Shown in pieces: positions 33,060-42,509 of a stretch of DNA of 64,000 bases. This stretch comes from Myxococcales bacterium (lineage in GTDB: Bacteria > Myxococcota_A > Polyangia > Haliangiales > Haliangiaceae): assembly GCA_016706545.1 (NCBI GenBank), contig JADJJK010000001.1:262666-326665 (forward strand). Direction: 5' to 3'. Each line of letters begins with the position of its first letter. The first letter of the stretch is position 1. The position numbers and the translations under genes were made by a program. The notes below the pieces were generated by a model that ran no database searches, had not been told where the DNA came from, and saw nothing but the letters and a program-made list of their open reading frames with translations.

Positions 33060-34694
33060 TTGAAGAAATGCATTCAGTGCACCAAAGATCTGCCCGACGC
33101 CGCGCTTCACTGCGTGTTTTGCGGCTCGAAGCAGCCTGCACAGGCTCCCGCTGAGGTCGCGCGTACGGTGATGGGGTACTCCGCCAACCAGGTGCGTGAA
33201 CAGCTCGCGGGACAGCCCCCCGCTGTGCCGCCCGCCCCACCGGCCCGCGCAATCCCAGCGCGCCACCGCCGCTGGGTCAGGCGCCCTCCGCGCCCTCGCC
33301 GAACCTGGCCCCGCCCGCGTTCACGGCGACCGCCTTTCAGGCTCCCGCGCCCTCTGCGCCGCTCGCGCCTCCTGGCCCCATGTTCTCTGCGCCTGCCGGG
33401 GCCCAGGCTAGCTATTCCCCGCCTGCGATGGGAAATCCCCAGGTGGGCTACGCCTCGGCACCCTCGGGGCCGACCTACTCGCCGCCCTCGCCCGTCTACC
33501 CGCCGCCTGCGCCCGCCTACTCGCCGCCGCCGCCCGCGGCGCCGCCCGCGGCGAGCTTCGCGCCGGCGTCCTCGCCCAACGCCGCGACGATGTTCGTGCC
33601 AAGCTCCGCGGCCGCTCCGCCGTCGCTTGGCAACCAGGCCGCCCCGGCGCAGTCCGCGGCCTCGGCGCCCACCGCCTACGCGCAGTCCGCGCCCGCCCCG
33701 GCCTCGTACGCGCAGTCCGCGCCCGCCCCGGGCTGCGTATGCGCAGTCCGCGCCCGCCTTTCAGATGCCGCCAGCCTACGCCAACGCCGCCGGTGGCTAC
33801 CAGTCCGCGCCGTATTCGGCGCCGGCGGGGTATCAGTCCGCGCAAGCAGGGTACCAGGCGTCGGCCGCGCCACCCTACCTGGCATCGCAGAGCGCGGATC
33901 GCGCGGGCCGGCCGGTCGATCCTTTCCGGGACGGCCTGCGGCTGGTGCTGTTTGCCTTCGGGATCCTCCTCGTCGGCGCGTTCTGCACGCCCCTGAGCAG
34001 CGCCCCGTCGTTTCACTGGGACGCGCTCCTGGCCGATGGCGACATCCAGACCAAGCTGCCCTCGCTGTTTTTGGCGGTGGTCGGCGTGATGTCGATCGTC
34101 TTTGCGTCCTTGCCGCTGGGCAGCGGCGCGCGCGGGGCCTTCGGCGCCTCCTTCGCGGCAGCGGCGATCGTCACGCCGATGGCGCTCGCTGGCGCGAGCG
34201 ACTGGCGCGGCCTGGCGTTTCTGGGCGGCTCGCTCTTGCTGGTGCCAGGGCTGCTGCTGCGGCAGGAGTACCGCGAGCACATCTTGCCGCGCCTGCTGGC
34301 CACCCTGGGGGTCATCGCGATCCTGGCAACCCTGCTGGTACCGCAGGGCGACACCCTGCCCCTGGTGGGCTTCGTCAAGGCGGTCATCGACGTCCCTGGC
34401 CAGGGCAAGGTCGCGCCGCTGCTCAACCTGGTGGCGATCGTGGTGATCGTCTTGTCCCTGCTGGTCTGGCTGCCTGCGCCCAGCAGCGGCGGCGCCAAGC
34501 TGTTTGCGTGGATGCTCATCTTCTGGCCGGCGGTGATGCACTTCCAGCGGCTCATCCTGTCGGAGGGCTTCGGAGAGCAGCTCAAGCAGGCGCCGTTCGC
34601 GAGCGCCATGGTCTGGGCCCCCGCGGTGGCCTACCTGGCGATCTTTGGCTACGGCCTGGCCGCCGCCATCGGCAAGACCCTCGAGCGGGCATGA
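33060..34694 (+). CDS. Zinc-ribbon, Pro-rich, multi-helix membrane protein, two frameshifts
   Basis: Starts at a TTG (KKCIQCTKDLPD follows) with AAGGGG six bases upstream. The N-terminal zinc ribbon is CIQC...CVFC. A long Pro/Ala linker follows with repeats such as YAQSAPAP and GYQSA, then about six membrane helices (LRLVLFAFGILLVGAFCTPL, LPSLFLAVVGVMSIVFA, LLVPGLLL, LLNLVAIVVIVLSLLVWL). The frame shifts near 33238-33243 and returns at 33730-33732, where one extra G in GGG splits an AYAQSAPA repeat. Both lie in the repetitive linker, so indel error or slippage is likely. Its stop overlaps the peptidase start (ATGA). Function unknown. Confidence 0.65.
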   Translation: MKKCIQCTKDLPDAALHCVFCGSKQPAQAPAEVARTVMGYSANQVREQLAGQPPAVPPAPPARAIPARHRRWVRRPPRPRRTWPRPRSRRPPFRLPRPLRRSRLLAPCSLRLPGPRLAIPRLRWEIPRWATPRHPRGRPTRRPRPSTRRLRPPTRRRRPRRRPRRASRRRPRPTPRRCSCQAPRPLRRRLATRPPRRSPRPRRPPPTRSPRPPRPRTRSPRPPRAAYAQSAPAFQMPPAYANAAGGYQSAPYSAPAGYQSAQAGYQASAAPPYLASQSADRAGRPVDPFRDGLRLVLFAFGILLVGAFCTPLSSAPSFHWDALLADGDIQTKLPSLFLAVVGVMSIVFASLPLGSGARGAFGASFAAAAIVTPMALAGASDWRGLAFLGGSLLLVPGLLLRQEYREHILPRLLATLGVIAILATLLVPQGDTLPLVGFVKAVIDVPGQGKVAPLLNLVAIVVIVLSLLVWLPAPSSGGAKLFAWMLIFWPAVMHFQRLILSEGFGEQLKQAPFASAMVWAPAVAYLAIFGYGLAAAIGKTLERA

Positions 34695-35356
34695 GCCTGC
34701 GCCGCGAGCTGACCATCGGCGAGAGCGCGCTCGGACGGCCGATCGAGGCGATCCACTTCTTGCCGCCAAGCTACGCGCGGCCTCGGCCGCCGGCGGTGCT
34801 CTTTGGCGCCATCCACGGCGACGAGCCCGTGACCTCGATCATGCTGCACCAGCTCGCCCAGGAGCTGGTGGAGCACCCGCCCGGGCGCGACACCTGGATC
34901 ATCCCGTGCGCCAACCCCGACGGCGTGGCGGCTGGCTCCAAGAACAACTCCCGCGACGTGGATCTGAACCGCAACTTCGCGGCCAAGAACTGGAGCGCCG
35001 CGCATCAGCCCGGATACAGCCCCGGTCAGACTCCGGAAGATCAGCCTGAGACCCGGGCGCTGGTCTCGCTGATCGAGCGCGTCGGCGCGCACCGGCTCAT
35101 CGCCGTACACGCCACCTTTCGCGTGGTCAACTGGGACGGCGCCGGGCGCGCGCTGGCAGAGGAGATGGCCGCGCTGTGCGGCTATCCAGCGAGCGGCGAC
35201 ATCGGCTATCCGACCGCCGGATCGTTTGGATCCAAGTACGGCGTCGATCGCGGACTCGAGGTGGTGACGCTCGAGGTGCCGTACCTGGACATCGACGAGC
35301 AGGCCTTCGCGGAGACCCGCACGGCCCTGCGCTGGGCGGTCGATCTGCCGAGCTGA
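34691..35356 (+). CDS. M14-family zinc carboxypeptidase / murein peptide amidase (MpaA-like)
   Basis: 221 residues. Zinc ligands in AIHGDEPVTSIM (His42, Glu45) and a later His in LIAVHATFRVV; NPDGVAA, RDVDLNRNF (substrate-binding Asn/Arg) and VVTLEVPY (catalytic Glu) complete the M14 pattern. No signal peptide, so cytoplasmic, as in MpaA, which cuts D-Glu-mDAP bonds in recycled muropeptides. Four-base ATGA overlap with the zinc-ribbon membrane protein suggests joint translation. Confidence 0.85.
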   Translation: MSLRRELTIGESALGRPIEAIHFLPPSYARPRPPAVLFGAIHGDEPVTSIMLHQLAQELVEHPPGRDTWIIPCANPDGVAAGSKNNSRDVDLNRNFAAKNWSAAHQPGYSPGQTPEDQPETRALVSLIERVGAHRLIAVHATFRVVNWDGAGRALAEEMAALCGYPASGDIGYPTAGSFGSKYGVDRGLEVVTLEVPYLDIDEQAFAETRTALRWAVDLPS

Positions 35357-35620
35357 CCCCGATCGCCTGAGATCGCCTGAGATCCCCAGGCAGCGCGCGC
35401 CAGCCCGCGCTGCGCAAGGTCATGCACAGGGAGCCAGGCGCACTCCGCGACGCCCTCCCCGCAATTTGTCCGCTGCGCCCGCATATTCTTGCAACGCCAG
35501 CACTCCTGGATCACACAATCCCAGGAAAACCTTGGGCACCTGCGACCAGTTTCCCCATCCGATGATCGATACTAGCCATGGCCCGACGCGAATGCATCGT
35601 TCGCGGGTCGTCTCTCGCGA
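35357..35620. other. Intergenic region with a short direct repeat
   Basis: GATCGCCTGA occurs twice in tandem just after the peptidase stop (35362-35382). The rest is a lower-GC spacer before the acyltransferase gene. No gene seen. Confidence 0.4.
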
Positions 35621-36724
35621 ATGCCCATGAGCAGCAGCGCGCCCAACAGCTCGTCCAATCTCGACCAGCTTCGAGCCATCGCGGTGATCGCGGTGATGAT
35701 CGATCACCTGATCCCGACGCTGCAGTACCACGACGTCGTGGTGTCTGATCTGGTGCATGCGCTGACCATGCACATCGGCCACGCGGGCGTGCTGGCGTTC
35801 TTCGTCCACACGAGCCTCGTGCTGATGCACTCCCTGGAGCGCATGGCGGCGCAGAACCCCGAGGGGCTGACCGCGCGCTTCTACCTGCGCCGGGCGTTTC
35901 GCATCTACCCGCTGTCCATCTTCCTCGTCCTCTTCGTCCTGCTCGCTGGGCTGCCCGACGCCACCTGGAGGCCCGCCAACGAGGTCACCCCGCTCGAGAT
36001 CGCGGCCAACCTGCTGCTCGTGCAGAACCTCGTCACCGGGCAGAGCGTGCTGGTGCCGCTGTGGAGCTTGCCGTACGAGGTCGAGATGTACGTGGTGCTG
36101 CCGCTCTTGTTCTTCGTGGCGCGGCAAGCCCGCGGCGCGCGCTGGATCGCCACCCTGCTCGTGGGCTCGTACTTCGGCGCGTACGTCCTGCACAAGCTCG
36201 ACGGCGGTCACATGAACCTGGCCGGCTACGTGCCGTGCTTCCTCGCCGGCGTGCTGTGCTACTCGCTGCGCCACCGGCTTCGCGCAGTGCTGCCGGGGAT
36301 CCTGTGGCTCCCCTTCGTCCTGCTGGCGGTGAGCGCGTACGCCGTGGCCCAGATGGACTCCGAGCGCCTCATCTACTGGCTCGGGTGGCTCTACGCGCTG
36401 CTCCTGGGCCTGGCCATCAACCTCTTCCGTGACAGCAAGCTAGCGTGGCTCAACCGGGCGAGCTTCCACGTCGCCACGTACTCGTATGGCCTCTACCTCC
36501 TGCACGTGCCCATGCTGTACGTGGTGTTTGGCCTGTGGCAGCCCCGCTCCCTGGCGGTGGGGCTCCTGGCCTTCGTCGCGCTTTCGGCGGCGGCCGCAGT
36601 GGCGGCGTACCACCTCATCGAGGCGCCCATGGTGGCGCTGGGTCGCCGGCTCACCGAGCGCGCGCGACCGCAGGCGGCGCCGAGCGGCGCGACCGCGGCG
36701 CAGCCTGCGCCTGAGGCTCGCTGA
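35621..36724 (+). CDS. Acyltransferase 3 family integral membrane protein
   Basis: 367 residues with about ten membrane helices. NLDQLRAIAVIAVMIDHLIP carries the family His, ARFYLRRAFRIYPLSIFL the conserved R-RI-P motif, and GQSVLVPLWSLPYEVEMYV the W-L..E motif of OafA/YrhL-type enzymes, which move acetyl or other acyl groups onto exported sugars or lipids. No strong Shine-Dalgarno; ATG at 35627 is also possible. It stands alone. Confidence 0.88.
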   Translation: MPMSSSAPNSSSNLDQLRAIAVIAVMIDHLIPTLQYHDVVVSDLVHALTMHIGHAGVLAFFVHTSLVLMHSLERMAAQNPEGLTARFYLRRAFRIYPLSIFLVLFVLLAGLPDATWRPANEVTPLEIAANLLLVQNLVTGQSVLVPLWSLPYEVEMYVVLPLLFFVARQARGARWIATLLVGSYFGAYVLHKLDGGHMNLAGYVPCFLAGVLCYSLRHRLRAVLPGILWLPFVLLAVSAYAVAQMDSERLIYWLGWLYALLLGLAINLFRDSKLAWLNRASFHVATYSYGLYLLHVPMLYVVFGLWQPRSLAVGLLAFVALSAAAAVAAYHLIEAPMVALGRRLTERARPQAAPSGATAAQPAPEAR

Positions 36725-36786
36725 GACTCGCTGAGCCTCGCTGAGCCTCGCTGAGCCTCGCGGCCTCGCTGAGCCGCGCTGAGCCA
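36719..36786. repeat. ~10-bp tandem array (GCTGAGCCTC)
   Basis: Starting at the acyltransferase stop, GCTGAGACTC/GCTGAGCCTC occurs four to five times head to tail, then degenerates. Confidence 0.85.
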
Positions 36787-36864
36787 TGGCGCGACCAGGC
36801 GCGACCAGGCGCCGCGCGACCTGGACCTGCCGCTACTTGCGTAGCTACTGCCCGCTACTGCCCG

Positions 36865-37308
36865 CTACTTCCCTTCGACTTCGATCGTCACGTCCACGTT
36901 GCCGCGCGTGGCGTGGCTGTACGGACAGATCTTCTCGTGCGTCTCGTCGACCAGCACCTGGGCCGCTTCCTTGCTGAGCGTGGGGACCTTGACGCGCATG
37001 ACCACGGCGATGCCAAAGCCGCCGCCCTCGCGGGGCCCCACCGACGTCTCGCAGGTCACCGTGGCGCCGGTGACATCTTCCTTGCGCTGACGCGCCACGA
37101 ACTCGAGCGCGCCGCCGAAACACGCGGCATAGCCGGCCGCAAACAGGTGCTCTGGCGTGGTGGTGTTGGGCAACCCAGCTCCGCCCATCGCCTTGGGCAC
37201 AGACAGGTTGGCGCTGACCGAACCATCGGTGGTTTCGGTGTGACCGTTGCGGCCGCCGGACGAGACGGCGATGGCAGTGACCAGCGGCTTGATGGTGTGT
37301 GCGGACAT
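36865..37308 (-). CDS. ohr: Organic hydroperoxide resistance protein (Ohr/OsmC family)
   Basis: 147 residues, normal for Ohr. The two redox cysteines are present: GYAACFGGALEF (Cys63) and KICPYSHATRGN (Cys128), the latter being the Ohr-type signature. GLPNTTTPEHLFAAGYAACF holds the Glu that orients Arg. Reduces organic peroxides with lipoyl-dependent recycling. AAAGGAG lies about 10 bases before the ATG. No OhrR repressor is next to it. Confidence 0.93.
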   Translation of the reverse strand: MSAHTIKPLVTAIAVSSGGRNGHTETTDGSVSANLSVPKAMGGAGLPNTTTPEHLFAAGYAACFGGALEFVARQRKEDVTGATVTCETSVGPREGGGFGIAVVMRVKVPTLSKEAAQVLVDETHEKICPYSHATRGNVDVTIEVEGK

Positions 37309-37414
37309 GTGAAGGCTGCTCCTTTTCTCTGGAACGAAGGATCGAAAGACCGTTGGCGCACGCTAGCAGGCACGCGGCGCCGACGGATTCGGCGGAGGTC
37401 TTCGGCGCGAAAGC

Positions 37415-37441
37415 TTGACGACAACGAGATCTCGCGATACT
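37415..37441 (+). promoter_or_regulatory. TTGACG - GATACT promoter, 6 nt before GTG start
   Basis: TTGACG at 37415-37420, a 15-bp spacer, GATACT at 37436-37441, then six bases to GTG 37448. One of two leaderless-type sites with a visible -35 element. Confidence 0.5.
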
Positions 37442-37447
37442 GAACAT

Positions 37448-38083
37448 GTGTTCATGCGCCAACCCTCTTCTGTTTCCCCTCCAGCGTCCCGCGCCGGTTC
37501 GCCCCCGGTCGCAGCAGCAGCGGTGGCCCTTGCTTCGGCGCCCGCGGTGCCCGTCGCGCCCGTCGCGTCGGCCTCGCCCGCCGCGGCTGCTGCGGTCTTG
37601 GGCGCCGGCCCGGATCCGGTGCCTGCCGAGCAGCGCGCCATCATCGAGCTGTTCACCACGGAGCTAGCCGGCGTGTCGTTTCCGGATGTGGATGGCGCCA
37701 TCTTGCGCCGCCAGCTAGAGGAGCTGCAGAGCCAGCATCAGGAGGTGGAGAAGGCGCGCGCCGCGCTCGAAGCGGCCGCCGAAGGGCTGGAGCGCCGGAC
37801 CGCGGAGCTCCAGCAGCTCACCAGCCGCGGCCTGGCCTATGCGCGGATCTACGCGGACGCGCACGCCGAGCAAGGCGGCTTGCTCGCCAAGCTCGCGCGC
37901 ATCGAGAGCCGAGAGCCGGCTGACGCATCGGCAGGGGTGGTCGCGCCGCGGCGTGGAAGGAAGCGCGCGCCGCGGCCCGAGCTGCCGTTTGAGCGCGAGC
38001 CCCACGAGGGGCTCATGGGCGAGGCAGCGCCTGCTATGCCGGAGTCTGTCCATCCGCTGCGCGTCGCAGAAGCTGCTCGCTGA
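37448..38083 (+). CDS. Coiled-coil protein of unknown function
   Basis: 211 residues from a GTG. An Ala/Pro/Val-rich N-terminal third (about 1-55) precedes AIIELFTTELAGVSFPDVDGA and then a heptad-rich coiled coil (LRRQLEELQSQHQEVEKARA, LEAAAEGLERRTAELQQL, about 80-130). A basic patch follows (PRRGRKRAPRPE). Its last 50 bp overlap the SDR gene on the other strand. No family recognised. A visible promoter supports expression. Confidence 0.6.
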   Translation: MFMRQPSSVSPPASRAGSPPVAAAAVALASAPAVPVAPVASASPAAAAAVLGAGPDPVPAEQRAIIELFTTELAGVSFPDVDGAILRRQLEELQSQHQEVEKARAALEAAAEGLERRTAELQQLTSRGLAYARIYADAHAEQGGLLAKLARIESREPADASAGVVAPRRGRKRAPRPELPFEREPHEGLMGEAAPAMPESVHPLRVAEAAR

Positions 38084-38873
38084 GCTCCCACAGCCGATCT
38101 TGCGCCGGCACCGACTGCGCCTTGGCCGAGGTCGCGCCTGGGCGATCCTTGTCGAAGTAGCTCCCGCTCTTGCGCGCCAGCGCGGGATCTTGGGCCAGGC
38201 GAAAGATGGCGCGCGCCGCCGCCTCTGCCCGGACGAGCCCCGGCGGTGGGTGCTTCCACATTTCGGGGTACTCGCGGGTCAGGCCGCTGCGGACGACGCC
38301 TGGATGGAGCGCCAGCGACACCACCTTGGCCCGCCGCGCCAGCGCCAGCGCGAACATCACGTTGGCGAGCTTGCTCTGTTCGTACGCCCGCACGCCGTTG
38401 AAGCCACCGCGCTCCTGCATCACATCGTCCCACGCCAGCTCGCCGCGCACGTGAAGGCCAGAGGCCACCGTGACGACGCGCGCTTGGCTGCGGTGCAAGA
38501 GCGGCAGCAGGGCCGTGGTCAGCGCGAAGGGCCCCAGGTGGTTGACCGCGAACGTCAGCTCGAAGCCCTCCGCGCTGACCCGCCGCTGCCGCGACCACAC
38601 CGCCGCTCCGTGGATCAGCACGTCGAGCCGCGGCAGCGTCGCGACCGCCCACGTGGCCAGGTCCCGCACCGACCGCAGCGCAGCCAGGTCCAGCGGCCGC
38701 ACGACGACCCCGCCGGGCTCCTGCACCGTCGCCGCGAGCGCCTGCCCACGAGCCACGTCGCGGCATGGCAAGATCACCTGCGCCCCCGCAGCGACGAGCT
38801 CCCGCACCAGCGCGCTCCCGATGGTGCCGGTGCCGCCGGTCACCAGCGCGGTCCTGCCAGCCAGAGCTTTCAT
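38034..38873 (-). CDS. Short-chain dehydrogenase/reductase
   Basis: 279 residues. ALVTGGTGTIGSALVREL is the Rossmann loop, LIHGAAVWS the NAG-like position (here HGA), VTVASG the catalytic Ser and RAYEQSKLANVMF the Tyr/Lys pair spaced YxxxK. Retinol-dehydrogenase/WWOX-like subgroup by its VNHLGPFALTTALLP stretch. NAD(P)(H)-dependent, substrate unknown. TATGGT ends six bases before the ATG. Confidence 0.88.
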   Translation of the reverse strand: MKALAGRTALVTGGTGTIGSALVRELVAAGAQVILPCRDVARGQALAATVQEPGGVVVRPLDLAALRSVRDLATWAVATLPRLDVLIHGAAVWSRQRRVSAEGFELTFAVNHLGPFALTTALLPLLHRSQARVVTVASGLHVRGELAWDDVMQERGGFNGVRAYEQSKLANVMFALALARRAKVVSLALHPGVVRSGLTREYPEMWKHPPPGLVRAEAAARAIFRLAQDPALARKSGSYFDKDRPGATSAKAQSVPAQDRLWELSEQLLRRAADGQTPA

Positions 38874-38879
38874 GGGCCC

Positions 38880-38885
38880 ACCATA
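38880..38885 (-). promoter_or_regulatory. -10-like TATGGT, 6 nt before ATG start (leaderless type)
   Basis: On the minus strand TATGGT, six bases (GGGCCC), ATG at 38873. Confidence 0.45.
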
Positions 38886-39203
38886 AGCCGCGCGCCGGCT
38901 GCGCGCTCGTGTCCGCGCGCGTCACGGCCCGGGACCCGGTCGACGTGACCCGGTCGCGCGCGAGCTGCGCGGGCGGTCACTGGCTAGCGTAGTTGCCGGC
39001 TAGCTCCGCCGATCGGCTACAGATGGCCCGACCAGCCGACTAGCCACCCCGGACACGCCTCAGCGGCAAGCCCTTGATTTGCCACGCAGCGACGCCAGGC
39101 CTGAGGTGGCACGTGCGCTGCACTTGCCCGGTCTCGTCCACCCCGCTGTTTGTTTCCCTTCCTCCCCTCGGCCGCCGCGGCCGCCTCGACGAAAGACCTC
39201 GCC
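38886..39203. other. Divergent intergenic region, about 320 bp
   Basis: Contains several GGCTAGC-type half-sites around 38982-39050 (GCTAGCG, GGCTAGCTCC, GACTAGCC). No gene or clear promoter for the right-hand gene was found. Confidence 0.35.
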
Positions 39204-40319
39204 ATGATGCTCCACCGTGCAGAACTCGCCTTCGCTCTCGCGCTGACCGGCACCCTCGCAGGTTGCGCCACGGATGCCTCCGAGCAGGACCTCGCCAACG
39301 ACCCGGCCGGCGACAACAACCCCGCCGAGCCGGCCCCGGCCACCGCGGAGGGAACGTTCACGCTGCACAGCAAGTTCGATCTGGCCACCAACCTGCCCGG
39401 CAAGGTGGGCACCGTGGTCAACGTGATCATCTCGGCGACCGACGACTCCAACGATCCGGTCAAGTTCATCTACGAGAAGGTCATCGACGGGCTGGGCGAG
39501 GGCACCGTCAAGAACGCGCTCCGCGGCGCGGGCCCGCTGGTCACCGGCTACCTCAATGATCGCCTGCTGTCGATCGCGCCGACGTTCGTCACCCGGATGG
39601 TCACGCTGGGCAACCGCTTTGGCGAGATCGCCAAGAACTTCGGCACCACGTCCCAGCTCGTGATCACCAAAGGGGGCAGCGGCTACCTCTCCACCCACAC
39701 CACCACCGGCGTGGAGTTCAAGCTGGTGGACGCGGGGCAGCTCCTCGAGCTGCAGTTCCCGTTCGAGGACTACGGCATGCCGTCGATCCGCGTCGACAAC
39801 GTCGGCGTCGCGCTCGAGTCTTCCGGCAAGCTCACCATCGCGCCCCACGCGGTGTCGGTGTCGTTTGGCCAGCTCCTGCGCATCGGCGTCGACGACATGA
39901 TCCTGCCGCTCATCGATGACGACGCCAGAAACCTCGGCGAGCTGTTCCAGAACCTCATCGATTGCCGCCAGGTCGGGATGGCCATCTTCGATGCGCTGCG
40001 GCTGGGCAGCGCCGGCGCGTTCGAAGCGGCGTGCCGCACCGGCCTTGGCGCTGGCGCCACCTTCATCTACCAGAAGATCGAAGAGATCGACGCGACCGCG
40101 CTCCAGCTCGACATCACCGGGGTGGCCAAGGCCATCGACCGCAACCGCGACGGCAAGATGGACGACCTGCAGCGAGGCGCGTGGACCGGCACCGTCAAGT
40201 ACGCCACCTCGCCGGCCACGCTCGGCACCGCGACCTTCCTCGGCCGCGCCCGTGAAGCGGCTCGCTGCGTGAGCTCGCCGCGAAAGCGAGCCAGGCAGCG
40301 CCGCGGGCACGGAGCCTAA
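39204..40319 (+). CDS. Lipoprotein of unknown function
   Basis: 371 residues. Lipoprotein signal (LALTGTLAGCAT, Cys about 21). After an acidic linker come HSKFDLATNLPGKVG, VIDGLGEGTVKNALRG, a beta region (FKLVDAGQLLELQFPF, GKLTIAPHAVSVSFGQLL) and, late, DRNRDGKMDD, which looks like an EF-hand calcium loop. The C-terminus is very basic (SSPRKRARQRRGHG). No known family recognised; similar multi-domain lipoproteins are frequent in myxobacteria. Tandem AACGAGCCT repeats follow the stop. Confidence 0.6.
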   Translation: MMLHRAELAFALALTGTLAGCATDASEQDLANDPAGDNNPAEPAPATAEGTFTLHSKFDLATNLPGKVGTVVNVIISATDDSNDPVKFIYEKVIDGLGEGTVKNALRGAGPLVTGYLNDRLLSIAPTFVTRMVTLGNRFGEIAKNFGTTSQLVITKGGSGYLSTHTTTGVEFKLVDAGQLLELQFPFEDYGMPSIRVDNVGVALESSGKLTIAPHAVSVSFGQLLRIGVDDMILPLIDDDARNLGELFQNLIDCRQVGMAIFDALRLGSAGAFEAACRTGLGAGATFIYQKIEEIDATALQLDITGVAKAIDRNRDGKMDDLQRGAWTGTVKYATSPATLGTATFLGRAREAARCVSSPRKRARQRRGHGA

Positions 40320-40352
40320 CGAGCCTAACGAGCCCAACGAGCCAGACGCGCG
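40310..40352. repeat. Short tandem repeat GAGCCTAAC after the stop codon
   Basis: GAGCCTAAC / GAGCCCAAC / GAGCCAGAC occurs in tandem with a 9-bp period just past the lipoprotein gene. Confidence 0.7.
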
Positions 40353-40368
40353 AACCCGCTCGAGCCGC

Positions 40369-42414
40369 TCAATCTTCGACGAAGATCTGCTCGGTGACGG
40401 AGTATCCCAGGGCGCCGATCCCGGTGAGATACGCGGCCTGAACGTCCCAGCCAGATGGAATGAGAAACCGGTACGGCGTGCCCGGGGGGAGCTGCGTACC
40501 AGGGGGCAGGCAAGGCGGGGACCCCGTGGAGTTGCAGAGGCTGACGCCGTGCCAGGAGCCATCCGTGAGGCCCAGCACCAGCACCGCGTTACCTAGCGGC
40601 TCGCCCAGCGCAGGGATGGTGAGGCTCGGCGGCGCTGAGTTGTTGGACGACGACACCCAGCACGTCGGACAGGTGGCCGACACCGGCATCGGGAACACCG
40701 ACGGCTGGACCTGCACCGACGGCGCGAGATACCGCGGCAGGGTCGCGGGCAGCAGCGGCGACTGCACCACGGTGGTCCCGGGCGGGACCCACGCATAGGC
40801 CGCCGCCAGCTCCGCCAGCTCGCCCGGCAGCAGCGGGCAGCTCCCGCCGCTCGCCGGCGGCGGAGCGCAGAGCGTCGGCACGCCCGCCGCCAGGAGCGCG
40901 CCGCAGGTCGAGATCCGCCGCGAGCCGCAGCCCGGCAACGACACCGGGCAGGAGTCCGCCGGCCCGACCGGGTCGCCGCCGCGGTACACGTTCACCGCCA
41001 CCTCCTGCGCGTCGAGCGCCGGATCGGCTGCCCACAGCAGCGCGCTGACCGCGGACAGGACCGCGGTGGACACCGACGAGCCGACGAGCTGCGGCGGCAT
41101 CGGCTGGCCGTCGATCCACGCCACGCCGCCGAGCCCCGGCGCGGCGAACCCGGACCGGCCACCCGGGCGCGCCGTGGCCAGCGGCTGATCGGCGTAGTCC
41201 ACGCCCGAGGCCGCGATCAGCAGCGCGCGCGACGGATGGGCCGCTTGTGGCACCGCCTGGTAGAGCCCCGGGCAGGTCAGCCCGACGCGCGGGCTAGGCC
41301 CCGCCGAGTCGTTGCCTGCCGCGGCGACGACCAGCACGCCTTGCGCGGCCGCGTACTGCAAGAGGCCGCGCACCGCGCGCGCCGGAGCGCTCGTCGGCTC
41401 CGCGGTGGAGCACTCCGCGATCTGCTCGGTGTGCTCCCAGCCCACGCTGAGGTTCAAGATCAGCCGGTGCCGCGCGCCCTCCGCCTGCCATCGCGCGAGC
41501 GCCCGCGCGATGGCGCGCGCCAGATCTGCGAGCGTGCCGACGTGACCTCCGCGCTGGCCTTGGATGCCCCTGGCTGACCACGGCAACGCCAGCTCGGTGG
41601 TGACCTCGGACACGCACGGCCGCGCCGCCAGCTCCGCGGCGTCACAGCCGTCCATGCAGAGGAGCGGCTGACAGACCAGATCTTCGATGACATGCGCCAG
41701 CGTGTCGCCGTGCCGGCTGGCGCCGAGCTGGATGCGCGCGTGCGGCGAGGTCGGCGCGGTGTCGATGACGACGACGCGCACCGCTCGATACCGCGGCCAC
41801 GTCGGCAAGAGGCCCGCCCCGCCCACGCGGGCGGTCAGCGCGCCGCGCAGCCCGGTCTGAAAGCTCTCCTCGGGCGTGGACATCACCTCCGGCGAAGACA
41901 TCGCATGCACCACCGGGACGTCCTCGGCCATGTTGGAGGCGCCGGCCGCGCGCCACAGCTCCTCCACCTGACGCGGCGACGGCGGACGAGCGACTCCCGC
42001 GGTCCAGGTGTACAAGCAGACGTCGCGCAGCGCCGCCGGCAAGCCACGGAGCGCAGGCAGCAAGCGAGCCGCGGTCCAGCCGCTCGGTGCCTGGCACACC
42101 GCGGCCTCGCCGAGCCAGCGCAGGCCCAGGTTGTAGTACGGCGCCCCCGCCGCCGCCGCCGGACGCCCCAGGCTCCAGACCGCCAACAGCAGCGCGGCCG
42201 CCGCGAGCACGCCCCGGCGAGTCCTCGCCGTCGTCAGCCGCCGCGCGCCGCTCGCGTCGACCGTGACCTGCGCGCGATCGCCGCCGGTCGCCTCGACGAG
42301 GAGCTGGCGTTTCTCGTGCGCGCTGACGTCACCCTCTGGCCGACGACCTGCGACTGGATCAAACAGGGTGTTACGCAACACGCTGCTCATGCGGAAGACA
42401 ACAAACCCGATCAT
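40369..42414 (-). CDS. Membrane-anchored subtilisin-like (S8) serine protease
   Basis: 681 residues. A short cytoplasmic N-terminus (1-65) with RTRR leads to one membrane helix (about 68-84) and an extracytoplasmic body. Subtilase residues: VVVIDTAPTS (Asp218), RHGDTLAHV (His235 or His241), LILNLSVGW, VVAAAGNDS (oxyanion Asn369) and GSSVSTAVLSAVSALLW in place of GTSMATP (Ser447). Cys-rich segments occur after 480. The catalytic motifs are divergent, so activity needs checking. GGAGG six bases before the ATG at 42414. Last gene after the ECF sigma and CHAT genes, 95 bp downstream of CHAT. Confidence 0.8.
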   Translation of the reverse strand: MIGFVVFRMSSVLRNTLFDPVAGRRPEGDVSAHEKRQLLVEATGGDRAQVTVDASGARRLTTARTRRGVLAAAALLLAVWSLGRPAAAAGAPYYNLGLRWLGEAAVCQAPSGWTAARLLPALRGLPAALRDVCLYTWTAGVARPPSPRQVEELWRAAGASNMAEDVPVVHAMSSPEVMSTPEESFQTGLRGALTARVGGAGLLPTWPRYRAVRVVVIDTAPTSPHARIQLGASRHGDTLAHVIEDLVCQPLLCMDGCDAAELAARPCVSEVTTELALPWSARGIQGQRGGHVGTLADLARAIARALARWQAEGARHRLILNLSVGWEHTEQIAECSTAEPTSAPARAVRGLLQYAAAQGVLVVAAAGNDSAGPSPRVGLTCPGLYQAVPQAAHPSRALLIAASGVDYADQPLATARPGGRSGFAAPGLGGVAWIDGQPMPPQLVGSSVSTAVLSAVSALLWAADPALDAQEVAVNVYRGGDPVGPADSCPVSLPGCGSRRISTCGALLAAGVPTLCAPPPASGGSCPLLPGELAELAAAYAWVPPGTTVVQSPLLPATLPRYLAPSVQVQPSVFPMPVSATCPTCWVSSSNNSAPPSLTIPALGEPLGNAVLVLGLTDGSWHGVSLCNSTGSPPCLPPGTQLPPGTPYRFLIPSGWDVQAAYLTGIGALGYSVTEQIFVED

Positions 42415-42509
42415 GAGACCTCCTCGCGCCTACGACCACGGCGCGGATCACCCGCATCTACGCGCTGTCCACGAGCCAATTGGACACCGCGACGCCAACT
42501 TCTTCCAGG